Part shown: positions 41,484 through 51,050 of the stretch, piece after piece
Layout of the letters: every line of letters begins with the position of its first letter
Position numbering within the stretch: the first letter of the stretch is position 1
Assembly: GCF_003352045.1 (NCBI RefSeq)
Contig: NZ_CP025815.1
Coordinates: forward strand, 4,092,001-4,156,000
Direction of reading: 5' to 3'
DNA from: Sulfitobacter sp. JL08
GTDB taxonomy: Bacteria > Pseudomonadota > Alphaproteobacteria > Rhodobacterales > Rhodobacteraceae
DNA length: 64,000 bases
Made by a program: the position numbers and the translations under genes
The notes under the pieces: model-generated
Database searches by the model: none
Told to the model about the DNA's origin: nothing
The model's input: only the letters and a program-made list of their open reading frames with translations

Positions 41484-42380
41484 TCAATATCCGTACTGTT
41501 CGCCATACCCTTCGTGGCTAACCAGATACCGGCACTTGTTCAGCATGACACCCAGAACGTTTGTGCGCGCGGCAAGCTCTTGTTCGCACTTGTCGATCTC
41601 TTCAATCGTAGTTTTCTCTGCCTCGCCGATAAGCAGGGCACAATCCACCTGATCCAGAAACGCCATCGTGTCATCGCTGGCAAACAAGGGTGGCGTATCG
41701 AACATCATGATTTCCGGAAGATACCGTTCCTCGAGTTCGTCTATGACCTTGCCGGTTGTTACACCCTGCAACAGCTCAGAAGGGTTACGCGCCGTTGTCT
41801 GGTTGACAGCAAATGCCAGGTTGCGGCCATATCGCAGGATGTGATCTTCCGGTGCGTCTTGCCCGCTCAGCGCTTTGGAAAACTGCTGGTTTCCCTCGAT
41901 ACCAAGCAGCGCAGCCATCGAAGGCCGTCGCAAATCCAGCTCGATCAGCATTGTCCGCTGATCCGGAGCGCGCGCAAGGCTGAACGCCAGGTTGACGCAT
42001 GTCATTGTCTTGCCAGCGCCTGCTGTCGGAGAGGTAACGGCAACCCTGCGCCAGTTGTTCGCGCGCATCTGATGCAACAACCGGGTCCGCAAAACATCGT
42101 AAGGAACGGCCTCGGGACCGGTTTGATATGCAACGATACGATTGCGTTCAAGATGGACCTGTTTGGGATCGAACCGCTTGAGAGCAGCCCAGGCTTCATC
42201 CCGCTGCTTGAACGACATGTCCGAAGACAGGACAAGGGGTTTCTTTGCTTCACGGTCTTCGGCAACCGGCGATGCGGACTTTGGCTTTCCCACCTGCGCA
42301 GGGGCGCGCGCGGCCGCGGGATCGCTATGGCCTTCCCTTGCCTTACGTGCCTTGTCGATCGCTGTTTGAATACGTTCCAT
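41484..42380 (-). CDS. Exopolysaccharide tyrosine autokinase / CpsD-CapB-type P-loop protein
   Basis: 298 residues. Bacterial tyrosine-kinase signature: Walker A SPTAGAGKT (117-125), Walker A' MLIELDLRRPSMAALLG, Walker B IMFDTPPLFASDDT. The C-terminus is Tyr-rich (YLVSHEGYGEQYGY), the usual autophosphorylation cluster. It lacks the transmembrane half, which is supplied by the neighbouring GNVR protein (19 bases upstream on this strand). Together they control chain length and export of the polymer; regulation by Tyr phosphorylation is known for the family. Confidence 0.9.
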   Translation of the reverse strand: MERIQTAIDKARKAREGHSDPAAARAPAQVGKPKSASPVAEDREAKKPLVLSSDMSFKQRDEAWAALKRFDPKQVHLERNRIVAYQTGPEAVPYDVLRTRLLHQMRANNWRRVAVTSPTAGAGKTMTCVNLAFSLARAPDQRTMLIELDLRRPSMAALLGIEGNQQFSKALSGQDAPEDHILRYGRNLAFAVNQTTARNPSELLQGVTTGKVIDELEERYLPEIMMFDTPPLFASDDTMAFLDQVDCALLIGEAEKTTIEEIDKCEQELAARTNVLGVMLNKCRYLVSHEGYGEQYGY

Positions 42381-42399
42381 CTGTTTTCCTACTCGTACC

Positions 42400-43950
42400 C
42401 TACCGAAGCCGTTCGATTAAACCGGCAACGCCGGATTTTTCCAGAACCCGTTCCACCAGCAAATCCATGGGCAGATAATAGACATGCAACAAGTAGAGAC
42501 TAAGCGGTATGCCGATGGCCACGAGGGCCAGCAGGCTGCCTATGATCAATCTGCGCCGTGTGCGCTGCCGTTTTGTTGTGATGAACGGGATGGTCGCAAA
42601 CGGCGTTATTCCCAACCGTGTGCTGATTTCGCTGGGGCGACGGATCGCACCGTTCATCATCTCGATCAGTGCGACCAGACCAACGCCCAGAAGTATACCG
42701 GCAGCAACGGATGCCGTAGCAATTTTGGGGCGGTCCGGACTTGTCGGTTCGCGCGGTTCAACCGCTTGTTCGATCACCGTGATACGTTGCCCGCGCGACT
42801 GCGCTTCGATCTGGTCACCGGTTCGTGCAGCGGCTAAATCCGCAGTTGCGCGATTATACTGGATTCTGATGTTTTCATAATCACGTTCAAGCGTTCCCAG
42901 CGTGACCGTGTTTGTCGGGGTTGCTTCGATCGACTTGTTAAGTTCTTCCAACTCGCCTTCGATCGTCTGCTTTTGCTGCTCCAGAAATTCGGTCTGGCTG
43001 TCCAGATCTGCAAGTTGCAGATCGTAAACCGATAATTCCTGACCATTGTTTTCATTCGGCTGGAGTTGGGTTGCCAGCGCTTTTTCCAACGCTTCAATTT
43101 GCGCCTTCAATGTCTTTACACGCGGATTCTGATCCGAATAGATGACCATAGCCGATGCAAGTTCGGATTGTAGTGTCTGCAATCTGCGTTGTTCCGGCGT
43201 AAGCGTCTGGCCGGTCAGATCAATTGTTCCAGTTCTTTCGTACAATTCTACAAGCCGTTCGCGCCGGTCTCTTAACCCGGTCAGATCCCGTTCAATCTGT
43301 AGCAATCTTTCCTGCAGCGACGCCTGCCTGGTGCGACGGTAGTCCATGCTATCGGGCAGCGCGTCTTTGTTGCGCAGCTTGAATTCAAGCATCTTCGCGC
43401 CCTGCTGCGCCAGTTCATCATCAAGCCGCGCAACTTCCTGCCTGAAGAAATCAAGGGTCTGGCTGGTGACAGCTGTGCGCAACGCGACGTTTTCTTGCAA
43501 TATCTGAGTCACCAGATCGTTGGTTACGGCCGCCGATGTTCTGGCATCCGGGGCCGCGAACGACACATTCACGAATGATGCGGCGTCTCGCGAATTGGGC
43601 AAGCTGACTTTGATCCGTTTGTTCATATCCTGCACGATGGCGTCCGGGTTCATGTCGGGCCCGGCCTCGTGCACCTGATATCTGCGCGACATATCAATCA
43701 GGTTGTTTCGCGTCAGAATACGCTGGCGGATGATCTGAAGAAGTTCGGAGGATTCGGCCCGGACCGTCGATTCTGCCAGATCGCCCGGAATTTGCGGGGA
43801 TTCAACCAGCAGGCGCGCTTCGGCTTCGTACACAGAAGGCAGCGTATACGCCATTGTTATGCCAACGGCAGATACCGCCATTGCCACCAGAAGGAAGTAA
43901 TGAAACCGTCGCAAGAACAAGGACAGGTAGAATTTGATATCGGCAATCAT
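42400..43950 (-). CDS. Polysaccharide chain-length determinant (GNVR/Wzz family)
   Basis: 516 residues: N-terminal helix (FHYFLLVAMAVSAVGITMAYTL), Wzz domain, a long periplasmic coiled-coil region (RLDDELAQQGAKMLEFKLRN..., TEFLEQQKQTIEGELEELNK), a PxxP-like stretch (EPREPTSPDRPKI) and a second helix (ASVAAGILLGVGLVALIEMM). A third helix follows (IIGSLLALVAIGIPLSLYLLHV). This layout is the GNVR/XrtA-type Wzz. It overlaps the ATPase gene upstream by four bases. Confidence 0.9.
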   Translation of the reverse strand: MIADIKFYLSLFLRRFHYFLLVAMAVSAVGITMAYTLPSVYEAEARLLVESPQIPGDLAESTVRAESSELLQIIRQRILTRNNLIDMSRRYQVHEAGPDMNPDAIVQDMNKRIKVSLPNSRDAASFVNVSFAAPDARTSAAVTNDLVTQILQENVALRTAVTSQTLDFFRQEVARLDDELAQQGAKMLEFKLRNKDALPDSMDYRRTRQASLQERLLQIERDLTGLRDRRERLVELYERTGTIDLTGQTLTPEQRRLQTLQSELASAMVIYSDQNPRVKTLKAQIEALEKALATQLQPNENNGQELSVYDLQLADLDSQTEFLEQQKQTIEGELEELNKSIEATPTNTVTLGTLERDYENIRIQYNRATADLAAARTGDQIEAQSRGQRITVIEQAVEPREPTSPDRPKIATASVAAGILLGVGLVALIEMMNGAIRRPSEISTRLGITPFATIPFITTKRQRTRRRLIIGSLLALVAIGIPLSLYLLHVYYLPMDLLVERVLEKSGVAGLIERLR

Positions 43951-44810
43951 TGGGTTGTTTCTTCTCCGTGCCCAAAGGCACCTGCACCAAAGAACGCACC
44001 GTCATCCAGAACTTGGCGAACAGTCGCCAGCGTTACTGTTTTCTGGTTCTTGGTAAACGCATACACCATCGACAAATCACACAACTGGTTCACAAGTCTT
44101 GGCACACCACCGGTCGCCTCGTAGATCAGATTACTGGCAACCTCGCTGAAAAGGTTACGCTCCGCACCCGACAGCCGCAGCCTGTGCCCGATATAGGCAT
44201 TGACAGTTGTCGCGTCCATGGCATCAAGGTGAAAACTCGCTGCGACGCGCTGTGCGAATTGCCGCAAGTCCGGGCGGCGCACGATATCGCGCAATTCAGG
44301 TTGTCCGACCAGAACCAGTTGAAGCAGAACATCGCTGTTCGAGTTGATGTTGGTGAACATTCTCAACTCTTCCAGAGATTCGCGGCTTAGGTTCTGGGCT
44401 TCGTCAAAAATCAGAATGACACGGTTTCCCTCTGCGTATTCCTTGATCAGGTATTTCTGAAAGGAATCGAACAGCGAAACATAACTGGCTTCCTGCGGAG
44501 CCGGCTGATCAAGCGACATCAGCACCCATTGCAGCAGTTCGCCGCGTGAACCGTGTGCGTTGGACACCAGGCCGACTTTGACACCGTCATCCAGATTCTT
44601 CAGAAGATGCTGCAAAAGCGTGGTTTTGCCCGCGCCCACCTCGCCTGTGATAAGGGTGATCGGCGCACTTGTCAGAATTCCATATTCCAGCATGGTATAC
44701 GCGCGTCTGTGCGACGCGGACCAATACAGATAATTGGGATCAGGAACCAAGGAAAACGGGCGCTTTTTGAGCCCGAAGTGGTCCGTATAGATGTCAAGCG
44801 TACTGTCCAT
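43947..44810 (-). CDS. ExeA-like AAA ATPase of exopolysaccharide cluster (XrtA-associated type)
   Basis: ATG 44810 gives a 287-residue core that begins in the family manner (YTDHFGLKKRPFSLVPDPNYLYWS). Walker A GEVGAGKT is at residues 56-63, Walker B is VILIFDEAQNLS, and a sensor region follows (VLVGQPELRDIVRRPDLRQFAQRV). C-terminal helices include GVPRLVNQLCDLSMVYAF. An open frame continues 124 codons upstream to GTG 45182; that part is highly charged, has no domain and no clear Shine-Dalgarno, so the short start is preferred but the long form is possible. Known relatives sit beside Wzz and kinase genes in exosortase-linked loci. Confidence 0.85.
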   Translation of the reverse strand: MDSTLDIYTDHFGLKKRPFSLVPDPNYLYWSASHRRAYTMLEYGILTSAPITLITGEVGAGKTTLLQHLLKNLDDGVKVGLVSNAHGSRGELLQWVLMSLDQPAPQEASYVSLFDSFQKYLIKEYAEGNRVILIFDEAQNLSRESLEELRMFTNINSNSDVLLQLVLVGQPELRDIVRRPDLRQFAQRVAASFHLDAMDATTVNAYIGHRLRLSGAERNLFSEVASNLIYEATGGVPRLVNQLCDLSMVYAFTKNQKTVTLATVRQVLDDGAFFGAGAFGHGEETTQ

Positions 44811-45713
44811 GGCGCGGGTGTATCCCGATTTGAGTGCGGGTTCTATCGAATTGACTAAAAGTCCTGCATACCCTGTTTCGATCGTGTCGGATTGATCATT
44901 TATGTAGTCATCTTTTGACGAAAGTTGAGGGCCCGTGTGCCGTGCCTTAACCGACGTGCGCACGGTCCGTAAAATAGAGTCTTTCGCGCGGTCACCTTCA
45001 TCGCGTCTGGAAAACTTCAGGCTCGCTTGTGATTCACGAAGCCTGCGCACTATTCGCCTGTGATCTTCAGGTGATGTGTCATGCCTCAGAACGCTGCTAT
45101 GGTTGGCGCGCACAATATCAAACGGTGGCTTTACCCCCACGCGCCACCGTGAAGAGTGTGTGTATGTTGCGACGTCAGACACTATATCGCTGCCTCTCGT
45201 TGACTACCGCAAGCCAGACCCTGGCTTCAGCTCTTATTGATCGGGCGCGCACGTCGCGCCACGGCTTTCACCTTCTGGCGCGCAGTGAAACAGTCATATC
45301 TGGCGAAAAAAAGTCACCAATCCGGCCTTTGCATGATGCATCGGCGTATTTAGGGGATTTGCAGCACAAATGCTCGATTCGATATTAGTTTTGAACGGAG
45401 TCTTGACCACACACATTGTCCCCGAAACGGAACTAAAGACTGATTTTGAGATTTATTTTTGAACCCTGCTGGACAATACGGCCACATTTTAAGCGATTCA
45501 AAGCACCTCAGGCCAAGATTCGGCAATCGTTGGATTTTTCTCTGGCATGTTGGCAGTTCAGATGTTAATTCAGTGTTAATAAAAAGTGCACGCTGATCTG
45601 TTTGTTGCGCAAATAAAAAAAGCTAGAGCGGTTAAATTCGACTTGACGGCGGCGTCGTTTGTTACGCGTTGCTGAAATGTGGTTCTGTGTTTGTACTGAT
45701 TGAAAGATTTGAA
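44811..45713. other. Intergenic or N-terminal-extension region upstream of two divergent EPS units
   Basis: Bases 44811-45182 are either an N-terminal extension of the ATPase or its leader. Bases 45183-45713 (about 530) are AT-rich with no supported gene and must include promoters for the ATPase operon (leftward) and the sugar transferase (rightward). I cannot assign -35/-10 boxes confidently. Confidence 0.4.
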
Positions 45714-46412
45714 ATGACCATTCAAGATAAGCAATTTAAGCGCGATGCCGCTTTTGTAGCGGATGTATCCGGAAAATTCGTCCTTGAACCTTCTGTAGTT
45801 CGGAACGGTTGGTATGGATCCTTTTTCAAGCGTGTGTGCGACCTGGCTCTGGTGCTGATCGCCGCGCCTTTTGTCGTCCCGGTAATCCTGATCCTGTGCG
45901 CCCTGATCGCGCGGGATGGCGCGAACCCTTTCTACCGCCAGAACCGTATCGGACGTAATGGCCGCGTCTTTTCGATGTGGAAACTGCGGACGATGATCCC
46001 CGATGCTGACAAGTTCCTGAGCGGCTACCTTGCCAAAAACGGCGAAGCCGCCAAGGAATGGGCAGAATCGCAAAAACTGAAAAATGACCCGAGGATTACA
46101 TCGTTCGGTTCTATTCTACGCAAGAGCTCTTTGGATGAACTTCCCCAGCTGTGGAACGTTCTGACAGGCGAAATGAGCCTTGTCGGACCGCGCCCGATGA
46201 TGCCCGATCAGCGCGATCTTTATCCTGGTCTTGCGTATTTCTCGATGCGTCCTGGTTTGACCGGATACTGGCAGATTTCTGACCGTAACGAGAGCAGCTT
46301 TTCGGCGCGCGCCCGGTTTGATACGCGTTACTTCAATGACATGAGCCTGATTACGGATATCAAGATTCTGTTCAAAACCGTCGGTGTGGTTTTGCGCGGA
46401 ACGGGGTACTGA
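45714..46412 (+). CDS. Priming sugar transferase (undecaprenyl-phosphate glycosyl-1-phosphate transferase)
   Basis: ATG 45714; 232 residues. Short cytoplasmic start, one membrane segment (LALVLIAAPFVVPVILILCALIA) and the catalytic core of the ExoY/WcaJ type: NPFYRQNRIGRNGRVFSMWKLRTM, SLDELPQLWNVLTGEMSLVGPRP, and RPGLTGYWQISDRN with the terminal FDTRYFNDMSL. It lacks the four N-terminal helices of WbaP, like ExoY. It loads the first sugar phosphate on the lipid carrier for the polymer. A clear terminator follows at 46464-46491. Confidence 0.9.
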   Translation: MTIQDKQFKRDAAFVADVSGKFVLEPSVVRNGWYGSFFKRVCDLALVLIAAPFVVPVILILCALIARDGANPFYRQNRIGRNGRVFSMWKLRTMIPDADKFLSGYLAKNGEAAKEWAESQKLKNDPRITSFGSILRKSSLDELPQLWNVLTGEMSLVGPRPMMPDQRDLYPGLAYFSMRPGLTGYWQISDRNESSFSARARFDTRYFNDMSLITDIKILFKTVGVVLRGTGY

Positions 46413-46463
46413 ACTCGGCACGGCATTGTCACGATGGCAAACAACCGACAATGATCATACAAC

Positions 46464-46491
46464 AAAGGGTCGCCTTCATCTGCGACCCTTT
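46464..46491 (+). terminator. Rho-independent terminator after the sugar transferase
   Basis: Perfect arms AAAGGGTCGC (46464-46473) and GCGACCCTTT (46482-46491) with an eight-base loop, ending in T residues. It lies about 50 bases after the sugar-transferase stop and separates it from the TPR lipoprotein gene. Confidence 0.8.
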
Positions 46492-46557
46492 TCGATGTTA
46501 CACTTTATGATAACATTGTACGTCTAGGAAAACGGGTCGACTGACCTGCCAAACAGG

Positions 46558-48999
46558 ATGGAACCAATCAAGATGCTTCGTATTCCGGGAATCACTGCGG
46601 CCCTGCTTTCTGCCACTCTCTTTCTAACTGCTTGCGAAAGTTCTGAAGAGCGGGCGCAAAAACATTATGAAAGCGGCATGTCACTGTTGGAGCAGGGGGA
46701 TGTTACCCGTGCCGAAGTTGAGTTTCGCAACGTGTTCAAACTCAATCCGCGTCACAAGGAAGCCCGTTTGGCCTATGCGCGCACTCAAAGTGATGCAGGC
46801 AAGATCCGGGGCGCTTTCAAGCAGTACCTCACGCTGGTCGAGTTTTATCCCGAGAATCTGGAAGGCCGGATCGAGCTTGCACGCATGGCAATGCTGAACC
46901 GCGACTGGGAAGAAGGCGAACGCCACGGACGTGCGGCATATGAACTGGCGCCGGATAACGCAGATGTTCTGGCCCTGATTGCAGCGCTTGATTTTGTAAA
47001 GGCACGCCGCGATTCGAACGAACCCGAAGCGCGCAAACAGGCCGAAATTCTGAAAGACGTGTTGGAGACAAACCCGGAAGACGGAATCGCACGCCGCATC
47101 GTTGTCGAGCATTTGGTAAACCGTCAGGAATTTGATCAGGCGCTGGTACAGCTTAATCAGGGCATAGAATTCGAGCCCGATTCATTCGAGCTTTTGATGG
47201 CGCGCCTGCAGGTTCAGTACGAGCTAGGGGACAACAAAGGCGTCGAAGCATCCCTCAAGGAAATGGTATCGAAGTTTCCTGAAAACATCGATCTGCAACG
47301 CACGCTGATCGCCTGGTATCTGGAACGCAACGATCTGGAAGGCGCCGAAGCATTCTTGCGCGAACTTGCGAACCGCCCCGACGCGGAACCAGCAGCAAAA
47401 ATCGTTGTCGTACAGTTCTTGACAGAAACTCAGGGGCCGGAAGCCGCCCGCGCTGAACTGGCCCGTCTTGTTGAATCAGAAGAAAAAAATCTGGTGTACC
47501 GCGCCCTTCTTGCCTCGATGGACTTTGAAGAGGGCAAGCAGGACGAGGCCATCGCCGAACTTGAACAGGTGTTGGAGCAGAACGAACCAAGCGATGACCG
47601 GCGCAATTCGCAGATCCTGCTGGCCAGAATGCTGATCCAGACCAATAATCCGGTTGGCGCGCGTTCTTTGGTAGAGGAAATTCTGGCGGAAGATTCCGGC
47701 CACGTTGCAGCGCTGAAAATGCAAGCGGCATGGCTGATCGACGAAGACAAGCCGAGCGAGGCCATCGTCGCCCTGAGAACCGCGTTGGCGGGCGCGCCCA
47801 ACGATGCCTCGATCATGACATTGATGGGCCAGGCACATGAACGGGAAGGTGCCCGTGAACTGGCCGGCGAACGCTATGCGCTTGCGGTGGACGTGTCTGG
47901 CGCTGCCCCGGCTGAATCGCTGCGCTATGCGTCATTCCTTATGGCGGACAACCGCATTGAATCCGCCCAGTCGGTTATTCAGGAAGCGTTGAACAAAGCG
48001 CCCCAGAACATCGAGCTGCTTCGCAATATGGCGATGATTTATATTGCCCAGCAGGATTGGAACCGGGCGACACGCATTGTTTGGTCCTTGCGCGCACTGG
48101 GAACCGATCAGGCAACCAACGTTGCGAATGGTATCGAGGCAGAAGTTCTGTCACGTCAGGAACGCACCGAAGACACGATTTCTTTCCTCAAGGACATGCT
48201 GAGTGAAGACACTGGAAACACCGGCGCTCTTGCCGCACTGGTTGAAACCCAGGTGCGGGATGGTCAACTGGACGAAGCAACCGCGCTATTGGAAGAACAG
48301 CTTGTGGCCAGACCCAACGACCCTTCTTTGCGGTTCCTGCGGGCCGGCCTTTATTTTCTGGAAGATGATCGCGCCCGCGCCGAGGAAGAATACAAGAAAC
48401 TTCTGGAAGAGTTTCCCGGAAACGATCGTGTCCTGAGAACCTATTACAGCCTGCTGATCGCCGAAGGCCGCGATGCCGAAGCCGGTGAACTTGTGGACAA
48501 GGTCATTGCACAAAGACCGGATGCCAGCAGTGCGCTTTTGCTCAAAGCAGAACGGCTTGAAAAAGCGCAGGACTTTGAAGGCGCAATCGCGATTTACGAA
48601 GACTTGTATGCGAAGAACAGCAGCAGCGTCATTCTTGCCAACAACCTGGCCAGCCTGATCACCACGCATCGCACAGATCCCGAAAGCCTTGAACGTGGTT
48701 TTGCAATCGCCAGTCGCCTGAAGGGCACAATGTTTCCGCCGCTTCAGGATACCTATGGCTGGATCGAATACCGACGCGGCAATTACGAAGAAGCTCTGGC
48801 ATATCTGGAGCCGGCAGCAGCCGGATTGCCGGAAGATCCGTTGGTCCAGTTCCATCTTGGCATGACCTATGCCGCCCTTGAAAGAACCCAGGAGGCACGG
48901 GAAACTTTGACACGCGCTTTGGAAATTGCAGGTGACAGGCCGCTTCCGCAATTTGATGTTGCGCGCGAAACTTTAGAAAAACTCCCAGCACCGGAATAG
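46558..48999 (+). CDS. TPR-repeat lipoprotein, PrsT-like, of exosortase-type EPS locus
   Basis: 813 residues. ATG 46558 or the in-frame ATG 46573 starts a signal peptide with lipobox LTAC, then SSEERAQKHYESGMSLLEQGDVTRAEVEFRNVFKLNP, the first of about fifteen TPR units filling the protein (for example ALLEEQLVARPNDPSLRFLRAGLYFLEDD). The size and lipobox match the PrsT TPR family found with PEP-CTERM/exosortase exopolysaccharide genes. It probably acts as a periplasmic scaffold for polymer export. It is separated from the sugar transferase by a terminator, so it has its own promoter. Confidence 0.85.
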   Translation: MEPIKMLRIPGITAALLSATLFLTACESSEERAQKHYESGMSLLEQGDVTRAEVEFRNVFKLNPRHKEARLAYARTQSDAGKIRGAFKQYLTLVEFYPENLEGRIELARMAMLNRDWEEGERHGRAAYELAPDNADVLALIAALDFVKARRDSNEPEARKQAEILKDVLETNPEDGIARRIVVEHLVNRQEFDQALVQLNQGIEFEPDSFELLMARLQVQYELGDNKGVEASLKEMVSKFPENIDLQRTLIAWYLERNDLEGAEAFLRELANRPDAEPAAKIVVVQFLTETQGPEAARAELARLVESEEKNLVYRALLASMDFEEGKQDEAIAELEQVLEQNEPSDDRRNSQILLARMLIQTNNPVGARSLVEEILAEDSGHVAALKMQAAWLIDEDKPSEAIVALRTALAGAPNDASIMTLMGQAHEREGARELAGERYALAVDVSGAAPAESLRYASFLMADNRIESAQSVIQEALNKAPQNIELLRNMAMIYIAQQDWNRATRIVWSLRALGTDQATNVANGIEAEVLSRQERTEDTISFLKDMLSEDTGNTGALAALVETQVRDGQLDEATALLEEQLVARPNDPSLRFLRAGLYFLEDDRARAEEEYKKLLEEFPGNDRVLRTYYSLLIAEGRDAEAGELVDKVIAQRPDASSALLLKAERLEKAQDFEGAIAIYEDLYAKNSSSVILANNLASLITTHRTDPESLERGFAIASRLKGTMFPPLQDTYGWIEYRRGNYEEALAYLEPAAAGLPEDPLVQFHLGMTYAALERTQEARETLTRALEIAGDRPLPQFDVARETLEKLPAPE

Positions 49000-49097
49000 A
49001 TCCGAGAACAGCTTTGGCTGCGAGCGAGGGGCGCTGTGTCAGGCGCGGCACGTGAATGTCATGCGTCTGCGTGGCAACCTGCGAGAACCGGTACCTT

Positions 49098-49223
49098 CTA
49101 ACGCCCGTCGTAAGTATAGGTCGGGATCGAAGACAGCTGTTCGCCATTGATCGAAGTTGAATTCTGTCCCGGCTCACAGGCGCAGAGAAGCAGAACAATT
49201 GCAAAAGGAACAAATAGTTTCAT
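49098..49223 (-). CDS. Very small lipoprotein, 41 residues
   Basis: ATG 49223 has AGGA eight bases upstream. The product starts MKLFVPFAIVLLLCAC, a lipobox (LCAC), and continues EPGQNSTSINGEQLSS, then IPTYTYDGR with a TAG stop at 49098-49100. Short basic n-region, hydrophobic core and lipobox make a real gene likely despite the length. It lies antisense in the 450-base gap between the TPR and RNase D genes; function unknown. Confidence 0.55.
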   Translation of the reverse strand: MKLFVPFAIVLLLCACEPGQNSTSINGEQLSSIPTYTYDGR

Positions 49224-49453
49224 TTGGTGTATCCTTGTTTGTCTTGCGACCAATGACGATCAACCGGGCCATCCGATAACGGAATGATAACAAAAAAGAA
49301 CCCGGAAAGAACGGTGTAACCCTGATCACGAAACCCAAGCATACTGCGCTCTTGTAAATTAGACTACCGGAAACCTGTATTGGCGGTCCGGCGCGCTGAC
49401 GGTTAAAAAAACCGCCACTTTCCCATTCATCAAAGCCGCGATATAGGTGCGCC

Positions 49454-50068
49454 ATGACAAATCATCTTTATCAAAACGATCTTCCCGACGGGCTGGATAT
49501 GGGGCCGGTTGTGGCTATCGATTGTGAAACAATGGGGTTGAATCCCCATCGTGATCGCCTGTGTGTTGTTCAGCTTAGCAGCGGCGACGGCAACGCGCAT
49601 ATCGTTCAGATCGAACTTGGTCAGACGACGGCACCCAACCTGTGTGCATTGTTGGAAAACCCCGATGTGCTGAAGCTGTTCCATTTCGGTCGATTTGACA
49701 TCGCGGCCATGTACAACGCATTCGCGGTAATAACCGCGCCGGTTTACTGCACGAAAATCGCAAGCCGACTGGTGCGCACCTATACCGACCGGCACGGATT
49801 GAAAAACCTGACACAGGAATTACTTGGGGTTGACCTGTCCAAACAGCAGCAATCCAGCGATTGGGGTGCACGTGACCTTAGCAATGCCCAAATTGAATAT
49901 GCTGCGTCGGATGTTCTGTACCTGCATCAGCTGCGGGATGCTTTGGATACGATGCTTGTCCGTGAAGGGCGTGCCGACATCGCCAAGGCGTGCTTTGACT
50001 TTTTGCCAATGCGGGCAAAGCTGGATTTGGCAGGCTGGCCCGAAACCGATATTTTTGCACATTCCTGA
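49454..50068 (+). CDS. rnd: Ribonuclease D-like 3'-5' exonuclease (short form)
   Basis: 204 residues. DEDDy exonuclease motifs are intact: AIDCETMGL (Asp23, Glu25), FHFGRFD (Asp82), and IEYAASDVLYL (Tyr149, Asp153). It lacks the HRDC domains of E. coli RNase D (375 residues), as is usual for the short alphaproteobacterial form. It should trim 3' ends of tRNA precursors or other RNAs. It is the first gene of the block leading into kdsD and the Lpt genes, 12 bases before kdsD. Confidence 0.85.
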   Translation: MTNHLYQNDLPDGLDMGPVVAIDCETMGLNPHRDRLCVVQLSSGDGNAHIVQIELGQTTAPNLCALLENPDVLKLFHFGRFDIAAMYNAFAVITAPVYCTKIASRLVRTYTDRHGLKNLTQELLGVDLSKQQQSSDWGARDLSNAQIEYAASDVLYLHQLRDALDTMLVREGRADIAKACFDFLPMRAKLDLAGWPETDIFAHS

Positions 50069-50080
50069 AAGATCACAGAC

Positions 50081-51049
50081 ATGACCGGGCCTGAACAGTT
50101 TTTGAGCACCGCCCGCCGGGTGATTGATACCGAAACCAAAGCGCTTGCGCTCTTGTCAGCGGGTCTTGATGAGTCTTTCGCAGCGGCGGTGCAAATGCTT
50201 CTGGATGCAAAAGGCCGGGTTATCGTTCTGGGCATGGGAAAATCCGGCCACATCGCACGAAAGATTGCCGCAACCTTTGCAAGCACAGGAACTCCGGCGC
50301 ATTTTGTCCACCCGGCCGAGGCCAGCCATGGCGATCTGGGCATGGTTGCGCAGGGGGATGTGGCGCTGGTTCTGTCAAATTCGGGCGAAACGCCGGAACT
50401 TGCCGATGTCATTGCCTACACACGCCGCTTTGATATCCCCATGATTGGCGTTGCCAGCCGCGCAGAATCGACGCTGATCCGGCAATCCGATATCGGCTTG
50501 ATCCTGCCGCGCGCCGAAGAGGCCTGCGGAACAGGCGTGGTACCGACATCTTCAACCACGATGACCCTGGCGCTGGGCGATGCTCTTGCCGTGGCCCTGA
50601 TGGAACATCGCGCTTTCACGCCCGAACATTTCCGCGAATTTCATCCAGGCGGAAAACTTGGGGCGCAACTAAGTCGTGTACGTGACCTGATGCACAAGGG
50701 CGATGCAGTACCGACAGTCGCTGGTTCTGCCAAAATGGGCGATGCGCTGATCGAAATCAGCCAAAAGGGGTTTGGCGTTGTTGGTGTGTGCGATGATCAG
50801 GGCATCCTGACGGGTATTATCACAGATGGTGATTTGCGCCGCCACATGGATGGCCTTTTGTCGCTGAACGCTGACGATGTCATGACGCATAATCCAACGA
50901 CAATTGCCCCCGATGCACTTGCCGAACAGGCCGTGGCGATCATGAACAAGCGCAAGATCACCTGCCTGTTTGTCGTAGACCCGGCCGGCCCGCCCAAAGC
51001 GATCGGGCTGTTGCACATTCACGACTGTTTGCGGGTCGGGCTGGGCTAG
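50081..51049 (+). CDS. kdsD: D-arabinose 5-phosphate isomerase (KpsF/GutQ/KdsD)
   Basis: 322 residues: SIS domain (VIVLGMGKSGHIARKIAATFASTGTPAHFVHPAEASHGDLGM, SNSGETPELADVIAY) then two CBS domains (DLMHKGDAVPTVAGSA..., DDVMTHNPTTIAPDALAEQAVAIMNKRKI). The enzyme converts ribulose 5-phosphate to arabinose 5-phosphate, the first Kdo precursor. It fits functionally with lptC-A-B directly downstream (one-base gap) and with kdsB at 62929. Confidence 0.95.
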   Translation: MTGPEQFLSTARRVIDTETKALALLSAGLDESFAAAVQMLLDAKGRVIVLGMGKSGHIARKIAATFASTGTPAHFVHPAEASHGDLGMVAQGDVALVLSNSGETPELADVIAYTRRFDIPMIGVASRAESTLIRQSDIGLILPRAEEACGTGVVPTSSTTMTLALGDALAVALMEHRAFTPEHFREFHPGGKLGAQLSRVRDLMHKGDAVPTVAGSAKMGDALIEISQKGFGVVGVCDDQGILTGIITDGDLRRHMDGLLSLNADDVMTHNPTTIAPDALAEQAVAIMNKRKITCLFVVDPAGPPKAIGLLHIHDCLRVGLG

Positions 51050-51050
51050 A

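Noticed and set aside
45183-45713. Sigma-54 promoter in the EPS intergenic region (TGGCATG near 45543)
   Set aside because: The -12 half (TTGC at the required spacing) is missing.
38785-48999. Exosortase and PEP-CTERM sorting motifs
   Set aside because: No EpsH/Xrt-like multi-helix protein and no C-terminal PEP motif plus helix plus basic tail is encoded in the window.
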